DNA of 64,000 nucleotides from Theodoxus fluviatilis (Eukaryota > Mollusca > Gastropoda > Cycloneritida > Neritidae). Numbering within the stretch: position 1 is the first letter of the stretch; each line of letters opens with the position of its first letter. The stretch spans positions 234,501 through 298,500 of the forward strand of contig JAWQFJ010001812.1 in NCBI GenBank assembly GCA_034096865.1, in the 5' to 3' direction. Below the pieces are notes generated by a model, which ran no database searches, had not been told where the DNA came from, and worked only from the letters and a program-made list of their open reading frames with translations. Shown here piece after piece: positions 39,045 through 52,878 of the stretch. The position numbers were made by a program, and so were the translations under genes.

Positions 39045-39155
39045 GATACCTACAGATTCAGAAGAGCCATGAGTCAGATGCAGGGCGCTACGAGTGTGTG
39101 GCAGAGAACAGTGTGGGTGTAGCCTACTCCTATGCTGCCATGCTCTACGTCAGAG
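39045..39155 (+). CDS. LAR: LAR-type receptor tyrosine phosphatase, second Ig2 exon
   Basis: This 111-base exon completes the second immunoglobulin domain. It starts after CCTTTACAG (AG at 39043-39044) and ends at GTAAGG (39156). The reading [20 protein letters not shown] followed by ENSVG carries the canonical DxGxYxC motif with the second Ig2 cysteine at residue 17. The end, MLYVR, matches the YVK/YVR that precedes RRVPP in LAR proteins. It joins both neighbours in phase 1. Its 3' boundary (YVR, then VRRVPP) is where vertebrate genes insert the four-residue meB mini-exon between Ig2 and Ig3. The exon is too short for ordinary ORF lists and was found from splice sites plus family similarity. 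Confidence 0.93.
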
Positions 39156-41337
39156 GTAAGGACACCAATCTCCTGCGTCTGTTTGTAATTAGATGTTAAC
39201 ACAGAAGCTTCCATATTCTTATTAATTCCACCCCCACCCCTTCCCCCCACCCCACATTGCTTTTATCTCTCCTTTCAGAAATTTGATGCTTGAAAGCCTT
39301 TGAGAAGATTTCCTTCTCATATCAAATCATCTGTTGGGACTTCACTTTGGCTCCTCTGTGTGTGTGTGTGTGCGCACATGCATTTGTGTGTGTGTGGGCG
39401 TGCATGCATGCACATGGATATTTTAGTCTATATAACTATCATGGTTTAATTTTAAAACTATACTGCATTACCATACATCCTTTCCTGTGCTAATCCATAG
39501 TCACAGGATTTTCACTGCACACAACAAAACATGCAGCGCACACATTCCTGCTATTCAGGAATAGTTCATACCTTTGTTGCAGTGAAAGATTTCATGCAGC
39601 ACATTGACCCTATTTGTTTGAAGTTATGGATACCTGATAGGGATAGCAATCATATTCAGCACATACATGTATAATTATAAGAATAAAAACTGTTTGTGCA
39701 GATTTATCTGACAAATCTCTCCACCATGATATAGAACGGAACAACTGAGTTTGGATCTAAATGAATATGTGTTGTTTTTTGGGCTGCAGTTGTTGTTAAG
39801 TTGGTACATTGGTAAGCAGACCTGGAGAATTTTCCTCTTTAGTTTCTCTTTAAGTACAACCAATTTTTCCTTCTCTGAAGAAGAGGATGGGAAGCCAGTG
39901 TCCTTGAGAGAATGAAAGAAAAGCAAAAAGAACCAACATTTGTCTTCTTACTCCCTAAGCCCTTCCACTCCCACACACAACGTTGGCAAGCTTTTTCCCC
40001 TCCCCCTCATCTCCTGTCTTCTTTCTTGTCTCCTCCATCCTGGATGGTCCAAACAAGTAGATAGGCTTCCATCTACATCTATTCCCTCAGATCAGATCTA
40101 GGCTGCTTCCTGTGTGGAATGAGTTAAAGCCTGGCTGACTTTGGTGATAAGACTCCTGGCCTAAGCCCCCTGACCTTGGAGTATTTCTGGCCTGGTCCAT
40201 GGAGGGATGCTCCCAGGAATGATAAGGAATCTTTAGTGGAAGTAGACAACAATTAAGTAAAGTAGGCATGGGTCTCAAGGGCCATACTTGCAGAAATATG
40301 AATGGGGAATCAGGAAAATGCAAAATGATATTTAAAAAAAACAAACTGCAATGGCTCTGTTGCTCTGTGGGAAAGAAGTGAAACAGAAAATTTCCACCTT
40401 TATATAGGACTGTTTTAGTTTCATGCACCTGACATTATGTTGCACTAATATTAACATAACTCTGAACCGTTTCCGCCATGTCCTTTAAGAAGAGAAGTTC
40501 CTTGAACAGAGATGAAACACTACAGAGACAGAAAAAGATGTATGATCTCATGGTGAGGACAGACCCCGAGATATCATTGATTTGTAGTGAGAGAATATAA
40601 AACCTCCACATGTGGTGGTGTGTTTTGCAAACAGGCAGTGCACTATTGAACCTTTATTTTTGCAATATGAGGGGGGGGGAGAGAAAGAAGGGGGGGGGGA
40701 GGCAGGTCCTAGACAGGCAGGTTGTCTGAGGGTGAGCTGGCTGGCCCTGCTGAGAGGGGAGCTCTTTATCAGGAAGGGAGGGAGCTTGGGTTCAGGGAAA
40801 TATCTACCTCTTATCCCGCCTTTCCTCACTATCGGCCCGCTAGATTTCTCTGTATCGGGTTCCCAACTTTCAGAAATAGCCGGCTCCGAACATGTTCCAT
40901 CTTTGCAGAGCTTCCTCTGTTGTTCTATCTCTCCCTACCCTTCTTCTCCATTTCTCTTTGCCTGTGCTTTTGAAGGTGGCTTACCGCTTCCTTCCAGACA
41001 GAACTGGGAGTGTGCAAGGGGAAGGCAACTCCACCTGTCATGCAATGTGAGTGCGGGCCTGGCCAGAAGGGACACCCTCGATAACCTTCAAGGACTCCTG
41101 AAGGGTCTTGAAAGAAAGTTGCGGCCATTTCTAGCTAACTGTGTATTTTGTTCTGTCAATCCAGGCCCGTCTCCGTTTTAACTGCGGGAGGTTCCCTTCA
41201 TTCAAGCTTGAAGTGTAGCATATTGCCGCTGGAGCCAAACGTTTGGCGTGGAGAGAAGGGAATATCCTCTTCAGTTGTCTTCATTAGCATTGTGTTCAGT
41301 TCACCACTAATGTTTTTGTTTTATTCATGCATACAGG

Positions 41338-41485
41338 TGAACGGACGCATGCAGGCACACACATGCACGAACACGCGCACACACACACACACATATACAC
41401 ATGCATGCAGACACACACGCACGCACGCACGCACATGCACACACGCACGCGCGCGCACACACATACACACACACACACACACACC
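41338..41485. repeat. CA/CG interrupted microsatellite
   Basis: CACA, GCAC and GCGCGC tracts alternate for about 150 bases. Confidence 0.93.
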
Positions 41486-41765
41486 AGATTGAAGGCAAGT
41501 ACAGTCCACCGCTGTAATTTGGGCACATGCCATTATGTTTTTATAGATTGTTCCATTGACGCCTTTCTTTACAAAAAGTATAGTGCTGCGATAGTTGATG
41601 ATGGTCCCTCTGTGATTTTCATGCGTACTTCTTTGGTTTGCACCTGTCGGTTGGTAACCATGGCATCTCACAGGGCTTGTTCATCATTCATCACTGACTG
41701 CTTGCTGTTAGCAGCCCACCCACCCATACACTATCACCCCCTCTCGCGTGAGCTGGAAAGAAGGC

Positions 41766-41815
41766 CTCTCTCTCTCTCTCTCTCTCTCTCGCTCGCTCGC
41801 TCGCTCGCTCTCTTT
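41766..41815. repeat. CT then CTCG microsatellite
   Basis: Twelve CT units are followed by six CTCG-type units. Confidence 0.95.
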
Positions 41816-42852
41816 AATACGCTCGGCAGCGGTTTCACGCGACAATAGACGGGAGAAGTTTCCAAACAGACTCCCTACCGGGGTAGAGTGGTACGTAAGG
41901 GAATATTTTTGTTGTGTTTTTCCGCTCGGCCTGCTCCCCTCCAGAAGTCGGCATTTGAACCATGCCGTGACATGGCAACCTCTGGGAGTCGGGTTTCGCC
42001 CTGCTTGGAACTCCCGCAGTCGCGGCAATTAAGGACTGCGCTGGCAGAGAAGAGGTTGACTGCCTGTCTTGCAGAGAGAGAATGTCCTCCCTTCCCTTGC
42101 TCTCCCTCCCTCCCTCCCTCTCTCCCTCCCTCTCTCCCATGGCAAACGTGCTGCCACAAAGGCGAAAGGCTGACTGCGGACCGGGGGCTGTCATGCAGAA
42201 GATACGCTGCCCAAACACGAATGGAGATTCGGGTTTCCCTCCCGACTTTCTCTCTTCTCTCGAGGTTTCGGCTTAGCTTGCTTAATTAGGATGTAATGCG
42301 GTGTGTGTGAAGTTCAGAATGTGATCAGGGACCACGCCTGTTGGTTTTTATCTTTTGTTTTTTCTCTGTGCCCGCAAGTTCCCCCAACAACTGTCTGACG
42401 TAATGGCCAGAATGCAGGGACTTTGCTCGCGCAGTGTCAAATGTCATAGACAGGAAAATTAGGTATCCCGAAAGAGTCGCACAAACGCCTCCACAAACTG
42501 CTTGAAACCACAGAAAACGTTAGTTTGTCTATGTCAACCACACGCTGTTATTTTCAGAGTGACAAATGTTGCGGTTCCTATCTGTTTATGACCAATTTAA
42601 CTGCCAAATGCGCACCATGGCAGATTCAAGAAACTGGTATTTTCTGTCCGCCCACATGCACAGTTGCTCCCTAAGCCTTCTGACTCGATTTTAAAAAAGA
42701 AAAAGAAAGAAAAAAGCGAAAAGCTGGGATGCTTTGGCGTTGGCACGCACAACCGCCATGCACCCTTTCTTTCTCTGGCACCGAAATGCTGCTACGCATG
42801 CTTTACATCAGAAGCAGTTCTTGTGATTTGGTTGAAAAAAGTATTCGGAACG

Positions 42853-42985
42853 AAAGGTAAAGGTAAAGGTGTGGTTTTTTATAGCGACTTACACCCTTTG
42901 TCTGGGTCTCAAACCGCTTACACTTTACCCCCTGATCACTGGGCATCTTACGAGTCTTATTATATGTGGGTCTTAACTTAACTTT
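42853..42985. repeat. Probable dispersed repeat, GGTAAAGGT type
   Basis: The stretch starts with AAAGGTAAAGGTAAAGGTGT and continues through TATAGCGACTTACACCCTTT and CCGCTTACACTTTACCCCCT. GGTAAAG near the start is partly complementary to CTTTACC further in. I recall similar sequence as common in gastropod genomic DNA, but it occurs only once here, so its repeat status rests on memory. Confidence 0.4.
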
Positions 42986-45900
42986 ATAGAGTAAATGGGA
43001 AAAGGTGAGAATTTGGTTTTCAGCCGGGGCGAAAAGGGCGGAGACCTCAACGGCCCTGAGCTACGATGTTTAGAAGTGAATTAGAAACATTCTATGTCCA
43101 TTGCAAATTTGAACAAACATTTTCCTGTAAGTTTTCCTCTTGCTGATGGAGATATTCTTATAGAGTACCTACGCGTAGAGTGCGGTCTTGGTGTCCGCCT
43201 TTTGACTTCTGGCTGGCTCTCTCTGATAACTCTGACCGGGACTGCCTGCCTGCCTTTTCCCAGCCAGGGAGGGTGTCTACCGACTGTCAAGCTGGCGATA
43301 GAGCCTTCTCCCGTCTTTCAAACAAGCCGGCCAAGTGCCCACCGCCCGATGAGTTTTGCCGTCGTTATTTCTGCGGCCAGATGCAATCTCCCCAGCCCCT
43401 CCCATCTCGAGTGCCGCGCTGAAAGACCACTGCCTTTCAGCAACCGAATGTCTTCCTGGGTCCCCAGATGACCCCAGGCGATGATCTATGCGACTAACTG
43501 GTGGGATTCGATGACGCGCTGGCGTTGCATTTGGCCTTAACGTGCCATGGCTTGGGTCATCAAAGACTGCGGGACACTGGATATGCTGTGTCTCCTGTGG
43601 ATTTTCTGGGGCGAGCGCCCTACATCGCAAGGCGATAACGTGGAGGCAGCGTGTGACTTCCTACGGTATCAAAGAATGGTTCCAAAGGAGCTGTCCTTTG
43701 GTGCTCCCGGGGTCGAGAGGTAGAGCGCGCTATCCATTCGAAGATGAATGATGAGCTGAGATTCTGCCAATTCTTCCGATAGCATGGTCGAGCATGTGCG
43801 ACGTCTGAAAGTCAGGAGGCGCAGTTTTGGCCTTTCAGTCCGCAATGTTATACGCAAAAAAACGCGCTTCCAAATGAAATGAAATAGCCTATTAAAACAT
43901 TCCAGAATGTCGTTTTTGTTATATTGAATTAAATCTCCTGCTGGAGGCGGTATCGGGTGACCGCGGTGTTGTTTACAAAAGCTGGGCGAGGAGCTGGGCG
44001 GAAAGAAAAACAGGGGAAGGAATGGTAGATACCTCACTTTTTTTCCCTACCCCCTGTCCAGGAGAGCTACTCGCTGTGAGCGGTCCCTGCTCCTAAGCCT
44101 GCCTTTCGCTATCTTTCCTTCTTCCCCTCTGCACATCGACCCCCACTGCGCCCAGTCTCTTTGAAGAGGGAAGCCACGGTTGCAGGGTTTGGAACTGCAG
44201 TGAAAGTCAGTCCTCCAGCTCTTGCCTGTCACGCAGCACTGGCTGCACGGACCGTGAAAATGGCTGCCTTAGCGGGCGCGCTATATCTGCCTCGTGTCCA
44301 GGATACGATTGTATCTGTTCAGCTTTATCTCGTTTTCTGCTTCTTGTGCCGCTCCAACAGGGACGTTATTATGATTGGTTTGGTTGGTTGGGTTTTGAAG
44401 GATAGGGTTGGTTTGTGTTGGGTACGATTGGGTTGATTTCTGTTTTGAAAGGAAAAGTTCTCATGCAGTGCCTCCTGAATGAAAGATTATGATATCCTAC
44501 GAAGTACAAGCTGTCTAGAACGAAGCATGCAACTTATGGCGCTTCCGGTTATTTGCTGCATGTGATCTCGATCGCTCAGCCATAGTCTGCCAACAGGCGT
44601 TTGTGAGTCTGGTTTACAGAGAGCGTGAGTAGATGAGAAGGAGAAGAGTCGACTAAAACTTCTTTCACCGGAACGTTGTTGTTGTTGACTGTTGCGCCCA
44701 GGTTCCTGCTCGGACGCCTTGGAATGGGGGAAATCTATCCCTAGTGTGTTCCCGTGCTTATGTGTTTTATCTGATTTCAACAGCGAGAATAAACCGAAAT
44801 AGAAGGAGGGGAAGCAAAAGAACCTAGAGATGTGTGAATGTTCATCATCATCTGTGGCAATGAAGACTGACTACGCTGGAGGTTTTTGATTTAGGGTAAT
44901 TGTTGTTGTTGTTGTCATTTCTGCTTGACGAAGAACAGAAATAGCGGAGCCGCAGAACTGCACCAATGCTCCTCTTTCCACACTATCAATTTGGCTCTTT
45001 GCAGAGTGTTCTTTTATCGCGTCAACACCTTAGAAAACGTTAACCGAAATATCACCTCAATCTTCTGTAGCATTTTTCACTCGCTCCCGAGAAGACGTGT
45101 TTCGGTGGTGGGAAGATGGCACAGACCGCTCGTCACCTTAACTTCATCACGAGGCAGCTGCGCCTGGCCGTGATCACTCTCGATAGTGAGACGTCGGAAC
45201 GTTATTTTCACATTTCTTTCTGTTTGTGACGTAGTTGATGGGGACTGGTGGGGGTATGGTGTGGTGGCTCAGTGCCAAAGTAGGTCCACCATTTTTTTCT
45301 CAGCGGCCTGCAGTGGGTTTTGGAAATTTCTTTGCTCTTTTTTTTTTCGTATGACGACGTGCGGCGGCTTTGGTGGCTTATCGCTATTGATGGGCACTGA
45401 GGCTCCCGCTCGACTCGCTTATCTCCCCTGAAAACTCTAGCAAGAGCTGGTTTTCTTGGGGACCGATAAAGACAGCCATGTTGGCATGGCGGGAAGCGAG
45501 AGGTACGAGTACAGCGATGCAGCCCCTCGGTGCAGACTCCGCATACCTCACCATCCTCTGCCCCCTTTCCCATCACGTCCCTACCCCACTCTGCGTCATC
45601 CTCACCACCATTACCGGTGCCTCCCACCCCTAGATCTGGCGACCTGTCTCGTGTGCCTGTCGCAGTCCTCCTGATCAGAGTAAGCTCTCTTTTTATGATT
45701 GCCTAAAAGGGAGCTGTAATCGTGTTTTGGTTTCAAGTTTCTTGCTGAAGTCGTAAAGAAGATATAGCGGAACGTTTGTACGACTAAGTTGGAATGTTGC
45801 CGATATCACTGAAAAAATGGACTCTTTTTTTTTTCCTTTGTTAAAATGTTCAGACTTCTATGTCTGTTACCACAGAATTACTCGTGCGTGCTGCACAGCA

Positions 45901-48900
45901 GGTTGCCCGCTTTGGACATCAGCGTGGGACTTTCGCTCTGAAAAACTTAGCACGCCCTTATTAAATAGACCAAAAACTTTCATGTGACTTTCGTGTGCGT
46001 TGAGGAGAATTTTTTCAGTAAATTAAATACTGGATGCATCACCAATGCAGTTTCTGACTGCCTTGGCGCCTCCATCCAAGTTAATGGCGGTTGCAGATAA
46101 CGGGCCTGGCCAAAATGACGTTCAGGTGGGATGATTTCCCCGACCATTGGAAGTGAAATGGGCAGCAGCTGGTGGTTGGAGGAGGAGGGAGCCAAGAAGA
46201 CAGTGCCGACATTGAGGTCTGGCAGAGAGTTCGGCAACCCCGCTGTTCCTTATCGCCCCTGCTGGGTGTTGCCTGCCGAAATGGATGAAATGCGCAGATT
46301 ACCTGGAGTGGGAAGGCGATAAGATGCGGGGGCCCTCGTTTGGCTTCCTTCCTGCCCGAGCCCCTATTCCCGGCAGCAATTTTAGACTTGAAGACGCTTC
46401 CCCTGACATAGGTTGGAGATGGCACCTGGGATAAATAGGTGCACTGCACCCTCTCGCCTGGTCCGGCTGTGGACGGGCGTTGCACGAGTCGGTTCCTGCC
46501 AAGAAGATCCCCTCATGGGTTGAGCAAGAACTGTCAGCAGATATTGGAAATGAAGTTGCAGTGCATGGACGCGATCGTCTAATCTCGCCCTGATCGATAG
46601 CAGTTGCAGGTCCTCTTGCTCCTGAAGAAGCTTCGTTTTCTGTTTGGGAACGTAGTACGCAGAAAGTCTTCAACTTTCACAATGCAGTCGATTTCGAATC
46701 TTGCCCGAGGGATGCCATAAAACGTTGCTAGGCACACGTACTAACTGCTTTCACACACATTTAGATTAGCTCTGTTCATTATATATTTGTCTGCGAAGAC
46801 AAACCCCTTCCTTGTTGCTCTTCCGCCGAACATATTGAACTTTGAAAGCTCTCCATACGATTACAGTTCGAACTGTCCAGAGAAATGTACATGCTGCATA
46901 CGAACCTCTTCAACCTGCCTATCTCGATTGATGACTATACTGCCGGGTGTGTTCACTTCATTAATCGACGGATGATGGAAGAACCCCCACCGTCGAGCAA
47001 AAGGACCATAGTATTACTGCCGCCACCCCTGAAAGTGTTTGCATTAAATTAATGGGCCACGGGCCAAGTGTTGAGCATGAATCGGTCGTGCCCTTTGAAG
47101 GGGGCTTCAAACGTGGTTCCCTTCTGGCCCACGTTGGTGAAGGCAGGCGTTTGAGATAGGGGCAGGTTTATCGCGGCCCATTACCCTCAGTGAAGGCTCC
47201 AGGCATTTCATGCGGCGGCATGGAGGCACCAGGACCCTTCAAGACCTCAGATAGGGAGATGGGCATTCGGGTATTGTCTGCTCAACCCAGCTGGGACCCA
47301 GACCTGATATTATTTGCCTTCTTGCATTTTCATGAGGCCAGACGGAGTCGCTGGCTGACTTTTGTAAGGCAGCCCAGAGCATGCTCTCTGCGGAATTCTT
47401 CCAAAACAATATGCAATCGTAGAAATGCGGTTATCGGAGCCGTCAGCTTCGTCTCCTGCCCGTCGAGAGAGAAAGAAGCCCTCCCAGCGAAATTAGGTTC
47501 CTTGAGGCTGAAGTTATCATTTTTGGATTTTCTGGGATCTCCATCCTTTGGATTCCGAGCGTTTGCATTGGATCAGGGTTCTTCAGCGTTTCTCACGTAC
47601 GTGCAGCGCTCTATCTTGCCCCCAACTCGACCAGAGTGCCCCGTGTGAGGAGTTTCCTATACCGTCTTACACCTGGTGGATCTTTTCATGCACCGATATT
47701 TATTTTAGGGAAAAGATCTGCGTCTGAGCTGCTTCCCGCCCCATGCTGCCAGTGTCACACGGGCTGTTTGGTTTCGAGCTCCTGGGCGTGTTCCCGCTGC
47801 TTCAAGGCCCCATCCTAGGTCGGCCCCCTGCCTCCCGCCTGGACGAGCTGGTGCTTTGCAGCCCGGCAGCCTGGTAGCCCAGTAGGGAGGGAACAGGTGT
47901 CCTGAAAGCCAAGCTTGCTGGGCCCGCTTCTTTTGCCCTCCATGACTAATCCGCCATTCCTTGCAAGACTCGGTTCACTGCGGTGCGGATGCGAGACGGG
48001 TTTCACACGGACCTTCCATTAGATAGAGAAAATGGACTGATGCTGCCTCTGATAATGGTGCTCTTTGATGCCGTGCGGAACGTGACAGGCCGACAGTAAA
48101 TGGTAATGGGGGAACCTCGGGTTCCTCCATCATCTAAGGTGAGGGCCGCGCCTTATCGTTTCAAGCAATTGAGAGCATGGCCGACAGTTTCATTGGTGTC
48201 GTTTTTTACGTATACTTTAATGCCTCGAAAAGGAGGATATGAAATTGGAAAGGATATAATCACCTTTGCACCCATTCTCGCAACGCACTGTGGTATACTT
48301 ATTGAAAATAAAAATAACGCAAGATACGATTAGTGCTGTCGGTTTTCTAACGTGCAGAGCACGTGCCCAGGGCGAGGGCACTGCACGCCTTGTACGTGCA
48401 GTCGACCCGAAATGACGGGTAGCGCGTGTAGCAGGCTCGTAAAGAGTGCACGGAGGAAGGGGCCTTGCCTTGCGTTACGCTTGCCGCCGGAACTTCTGTT
48501 TTCCTAACAAGAAGGTGGTGGGGCCCTGGCACCGAAAACAAATAGTCCCGAGCACTTAGCACCGTCCGCTCCGATACTGAGGGTGCCAGTGTCAGCTGTT
48601 TTTCCTCTGTCGTCTCTCTGCACCTGTTGCTTCCGTCGATCAGGGCGGAGCGGTGTGCGGACGTGCGCTGGCTGTGCACGAGGTGTTACTCTCTTCTACT
48701 GCGCTTTGGATACACGGGTTCTGGCTTCTTCCTTCCTTTTCCTTGACATTAGTTGTAGCGTTGGCATTCACGTTTTGTCGCTCGGAATTCTGTCGGTGGC
48801 AGTGAACCTATTTAAAGCCATGAACTCCCCCCAATAAATTGTAGTTGCTTTTTTATGATACCGATTCTGTAGACTGCGCATTGGGTTTTTTAATTGCTCT

Positions 48901-48971
48901 TAACGACAAGTATTCAGGGTTTTTAGTTGATTTATTTAGTCTTAAAGCCTTGCTATATAATTAACGGGATC

Positions 48972-48993
48972 GGGGGGGGGGGGGGGGGGGGGG
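48972..48993. repeat. G22 homopolymer
   Basis: Twenty-two G in a row on the + strand, a possible quadruplex former and a likely length error in assembly. Confidence 0.9.
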
Positions 48994-50319
48994 AAGCAGA
49001 AAAAAGGCAGTTTAGCGTTGAATCGAGTTGTGAACTCTTTTCTTATGTCTTTCTCTCGTTGCCCGGAGGTCCTCTGTGCCGTGATGTGAACGTCTTTTCA
49101 TCTCACACAGGATCAGCGAAGAAGGTTACTGGGTGCTCGCACTGCACGCGGGAGCGAGGTCTGGCCGTAAATATTGCTTTCTTCGGCCTTTTCCCTCGCC
49201 CAGCGTGACTCCCGTCTGTGGCACCTGTCTCCGTCGCTTTTTTGTCTCCTCGCTCGATTTGAATTGTCATTCTCTCGCTGTTTTCCCCTGCGCTCTCGAG
49301 TGTTTCCTCGTATCATACACACGCGAGAGGCGTGTGTTGAAAGGAGTGTGTCATCGCCAGTCCACCTCGCGTGTGTCAGAAGGAGTGGGGCATTTTTTCT
49401 TTCCCCACCTTCCTGGGAAAGGTGGTCGAGTGCGCCAGACCCTGTCCATCCTCCCGAGCTCCGCGCCTAGCTCAAGCTCTCTTGGTGCCACGCTGTCTTT
49501 CAGCTCCCAGAAATCTTCCCCTGGTCATGATGCCAAGGTGGAGGCCTGACTGGTGATTCCCTAGGTTCTTATCAGAGGGCAAACCTGGACGGTCTGGGGA
49601 TTCAGGGGAAGCCCATGGGAAGAGTGCAGAGGGAGTGCTAGGGAGGAGCCCCCGCCTTTCCTTCCCACGCTGAGTGGCCTTTATCTCGCCTTCCCTGCCT
49701 TGCGTGTGTGGCTAACGCTGTTGCTGCTTCTGCTTCCACTTGGTACCCTGCCTGCCTCCCTTCATACCTGTGCCAGTGCTACCATGCCAAATAATCGTGA
49801 TGGAATGCAGTAGGAAAAGGTCGATGCAAGCAAACACTGAGCTTCTGCCCCACAAAGAATGGCAGAACACGTTTCCTTTTCATTTCAAGCATCCCGGTAT
49901 AAAAACAGATCTGCAGTTTGGATTTCTGCTGCTCGTGCCTTGTTTTGCACACCATCGTTGTTGACAACTGTAGGTAGGTTTGGCTTAATTATGTCATGCT
50001 TTCATGGCAAGCACGTGCATGGTTGAAAAATCGTCAGACCCACAGATTTGCTTGGATTCCCATCATCAGTACATCAGAGATATAGGGTCTTTTCAGTACG
50101 TTACACATCTCTTCGAAATCTTGGGCCGGTTACTTCATCTGTGAAGCCGAACGTATATATCAGACTCGTGCATATCGACGTTCACTTTCTGTAAAGTTAT
50201 GAGGTGGAACCATACTTTGTAAAAGAGGGATAGGCAATCCATTCATTGTCTGCAACAGGGAAGCTCTCCCTGCGCTGAGGATGTTATTCCCTTCATATTG
50301 CAACATCAGGACTCTGTCG

Positions 50320-50350
50320 CTACTACTACTACTGCTGCTGCTGCTGCTGG
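50320..50350. repeat. CTA/CTG trinucleotide run
   Basis: Four TAC units are followed by six CTG units, then a degenerate TGATGC tail. Confidence 0.95.
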
Positions 50351-52777
50351 TGATGCCACGGAAGCTTGTGCTGATGCTGGCAGTGGAGCCGCAGCCTCCG
50401 ACCGAAGCGGGTTTTACTGGTGTTTTTACTGCCTCCCCATTTTCCATACACGAGCGCGCAATTCACTCAGCACATGTCAGCGTCCCGGGGTTTGCGAGGT
50501 GGCGATTACACGGAGGCGTTTTCTGATCGCAGGAGGTTCTTGTCGTGCGCGCCTCCGCTATATTGTTTTAGCAGTCCTATCCCGGCGTTTGTTTGTCTTT
50601 CATTCTTTCCCATCTGGGTATCAGCGGCTAAATGGCAGTAGTCATTCCCTGGCCAGGGTACACGTGGAGGCCCCAGATAGGGTGCCATCGCCTGCATGGG
50701 TCGGCGATATCGCCCTCCTGGCTTTGTCCTTCCTTCCTTCCTGTTATATAAGGAACAAGTCTGATTGCTCCAAGACGTAAACTCACATGTGGAATAACAC
50801 CAACATTGTCCCGGAGCGGAGCCATGAGGGTGAAAGGTTTTGTCACCATTGCATTGTTTGGGGATTTGCATTATGGAGTTTGGCAATGTCTAAAAGGACA
50901 ATAGGCATTATTGAATTTACTCCATGTGGAATTTCGGTTTTTGGGGGTAGGTTGGGGATGAGGGGTTGTCTTCCGAAATTGCAAGAATTATCCAGCGTAA
51001 CACACACTCGTTGTTTCTCCTATTGGCTTTTACATGTTTTGGGAACCTTTCGAAAACATCCGGAGCATGGCGTTCAGATTTAAATATTGCAGCATAGTCG
51101 CATTTATTTTAATGTCATCATTTACACATGCACGCACTCACGCACGTAAACGCGCGCGCAAGAGAGATAAAACAGATTCGCAAAGAAAAAGTTAAAACAA
51201 AAATACTTATATGCGTGCTATCTGATTTATGACCGAAGGAGTTTGCTTAAGCATCGTAGTCTTTCACAAAAGAATAATTGTAGCTTGGAAGTAAAAACTT
51301 CACTCCGAATGACCACTGGCTGTGGGATGGCTGCCACCGCGAGGTGCCTTGGCAAAGCCCAAGAAAGGGAGACAGGGGGGGTGGGGTGCGGGGAAAGACG
51401 TTGCAGGTGTGGGATTCATCCCGCATCTCGCACCTGCCAGTACGGTGCCCTGACTTCCAGACCGCAACTTCCCCGACAGGGCCTCCCCCATCTCGTGCCT
51501 TTTGCTCTCCTACTGCGGAAATGCCACCTTCCGCATGTGCGCACCCGACGTGCGGCTTCCTGCCACGTGGTGATTTTCTGCCACCTCCAATTTTACTCAG
51601 ATCATGGTTATCATAGCTGTTTGGTAAACTGACAAGGCCCTCATCCTATTGACTCAATGCGGGCATCCGTCCTCTGCACGGCACCTGCGTGCACGGCGTG
51701 CAGCCACGGCGCGGCAGTGGACGCCTGAGCATCTGCTGGCTTGTGCAAGGGATGTGCAGGCAGGCAGCCCGACTCTGTAGTCATGTGTGCGGAGCAAGGC
51801 TCGCCTTCTCTTGTCCGCATTTCGACACAGAGAAATGCATCTCCCCGTTGTGGCATTTCCAAGACGTATGTGGTGTGGAAGTGTGGAGTGCTTTCCGCCA
51901 TACCGCTCCCCAGTGCTGCAAACCGTCCAAGATCTTGTGAGATAACATACTCCCAACAGTGTGGAGTAGAATTTCTGCCAGTGCTGATAGCGTCGAGATG
52001 TATGCAGCTCTGTACCTCCTTTCAGGTCTTTTGAAACCTTTCGCTAGTGAGCGTATACCCGCAGTTTATTAATTGGCTTTCCTCGGGGAGGAGACGTGTA
52101 TACCGCTCTTTCCTCTGAGACTCCAAGGCTGTGTTGCGCAGGCAGACGGGTGTCGAGGAAGGGTTGCGATTCCATTCCTCTCCCGTCAGGATGACGCCGA
52201 ACCGCAGCACGGCATCACAGGATGTTTGCTTGAGACTTCCGCCGATAGAATCGCAACTGCTGCACATGCATGGGTGCTTCGCCGCTTCATCCAGACTGGT
52301 GATTTCCTGTCGTGATAGCGCTCTGCATTTCACTTGTTTGATGTATGGCTCTCTCTCCCCCGTAAATGGCACTCGGCAGGCATCGTCCTAGGAAAGGTTC
52401 TTCGTGTGTCTTTCAAGATAATGTTTTGGTCGGGGAGGTTATAAGTCAAACTTACGACCACTTATAAACTGTCGTCGCAACATTAAAAACTATTCATTCT
52501 TTTTCATTCATTTTGAATGAAGTGGAACAGTAGACAGAAATCGTTTACGTCACTTATGTACAACAACATCACCAGCATATGGATGCTGTTGGAACAGGAT
52601 TGTAGTGGTCGCACGGCTTCACTGCTCCGTGAAAAAGTGAACCCGTCCACCTCACGCCGTGGAAACCATTCCAGTACTTAATTACGTGAAGCAGTGGATG
52701 ATGTGTTGCTCCTCAGAACACCGTGATGCATACAGATGCTGCTTTCTTTTCTTGACTTTCCTGACTGACATTCTTTA

Positions 52778-52781
<4 letters not shown>

Positions 52782-52863
<82 letters not shown>

Positions 52864-52878
52864 TCTCTCTCTCTCTCG
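52782..52878. repeat. CT microsatellite
   Basis: About 39 CT units to 52859, then a TATT break and seven more. Confidence 0.98.

Noticed and set aside
40612..41181. Open frame of 189 codons
   Set aside because: Starts in a G-run region, no family motif, and composition shifts along it.
43706..43740. tRNA-like GAGAGGTAGAGCGCGC stretch
   Set aside because: It resembles a D-arm, but no acceptor stem, anticodon arm or T-loop GGTTCGAAT follows at the right distance.
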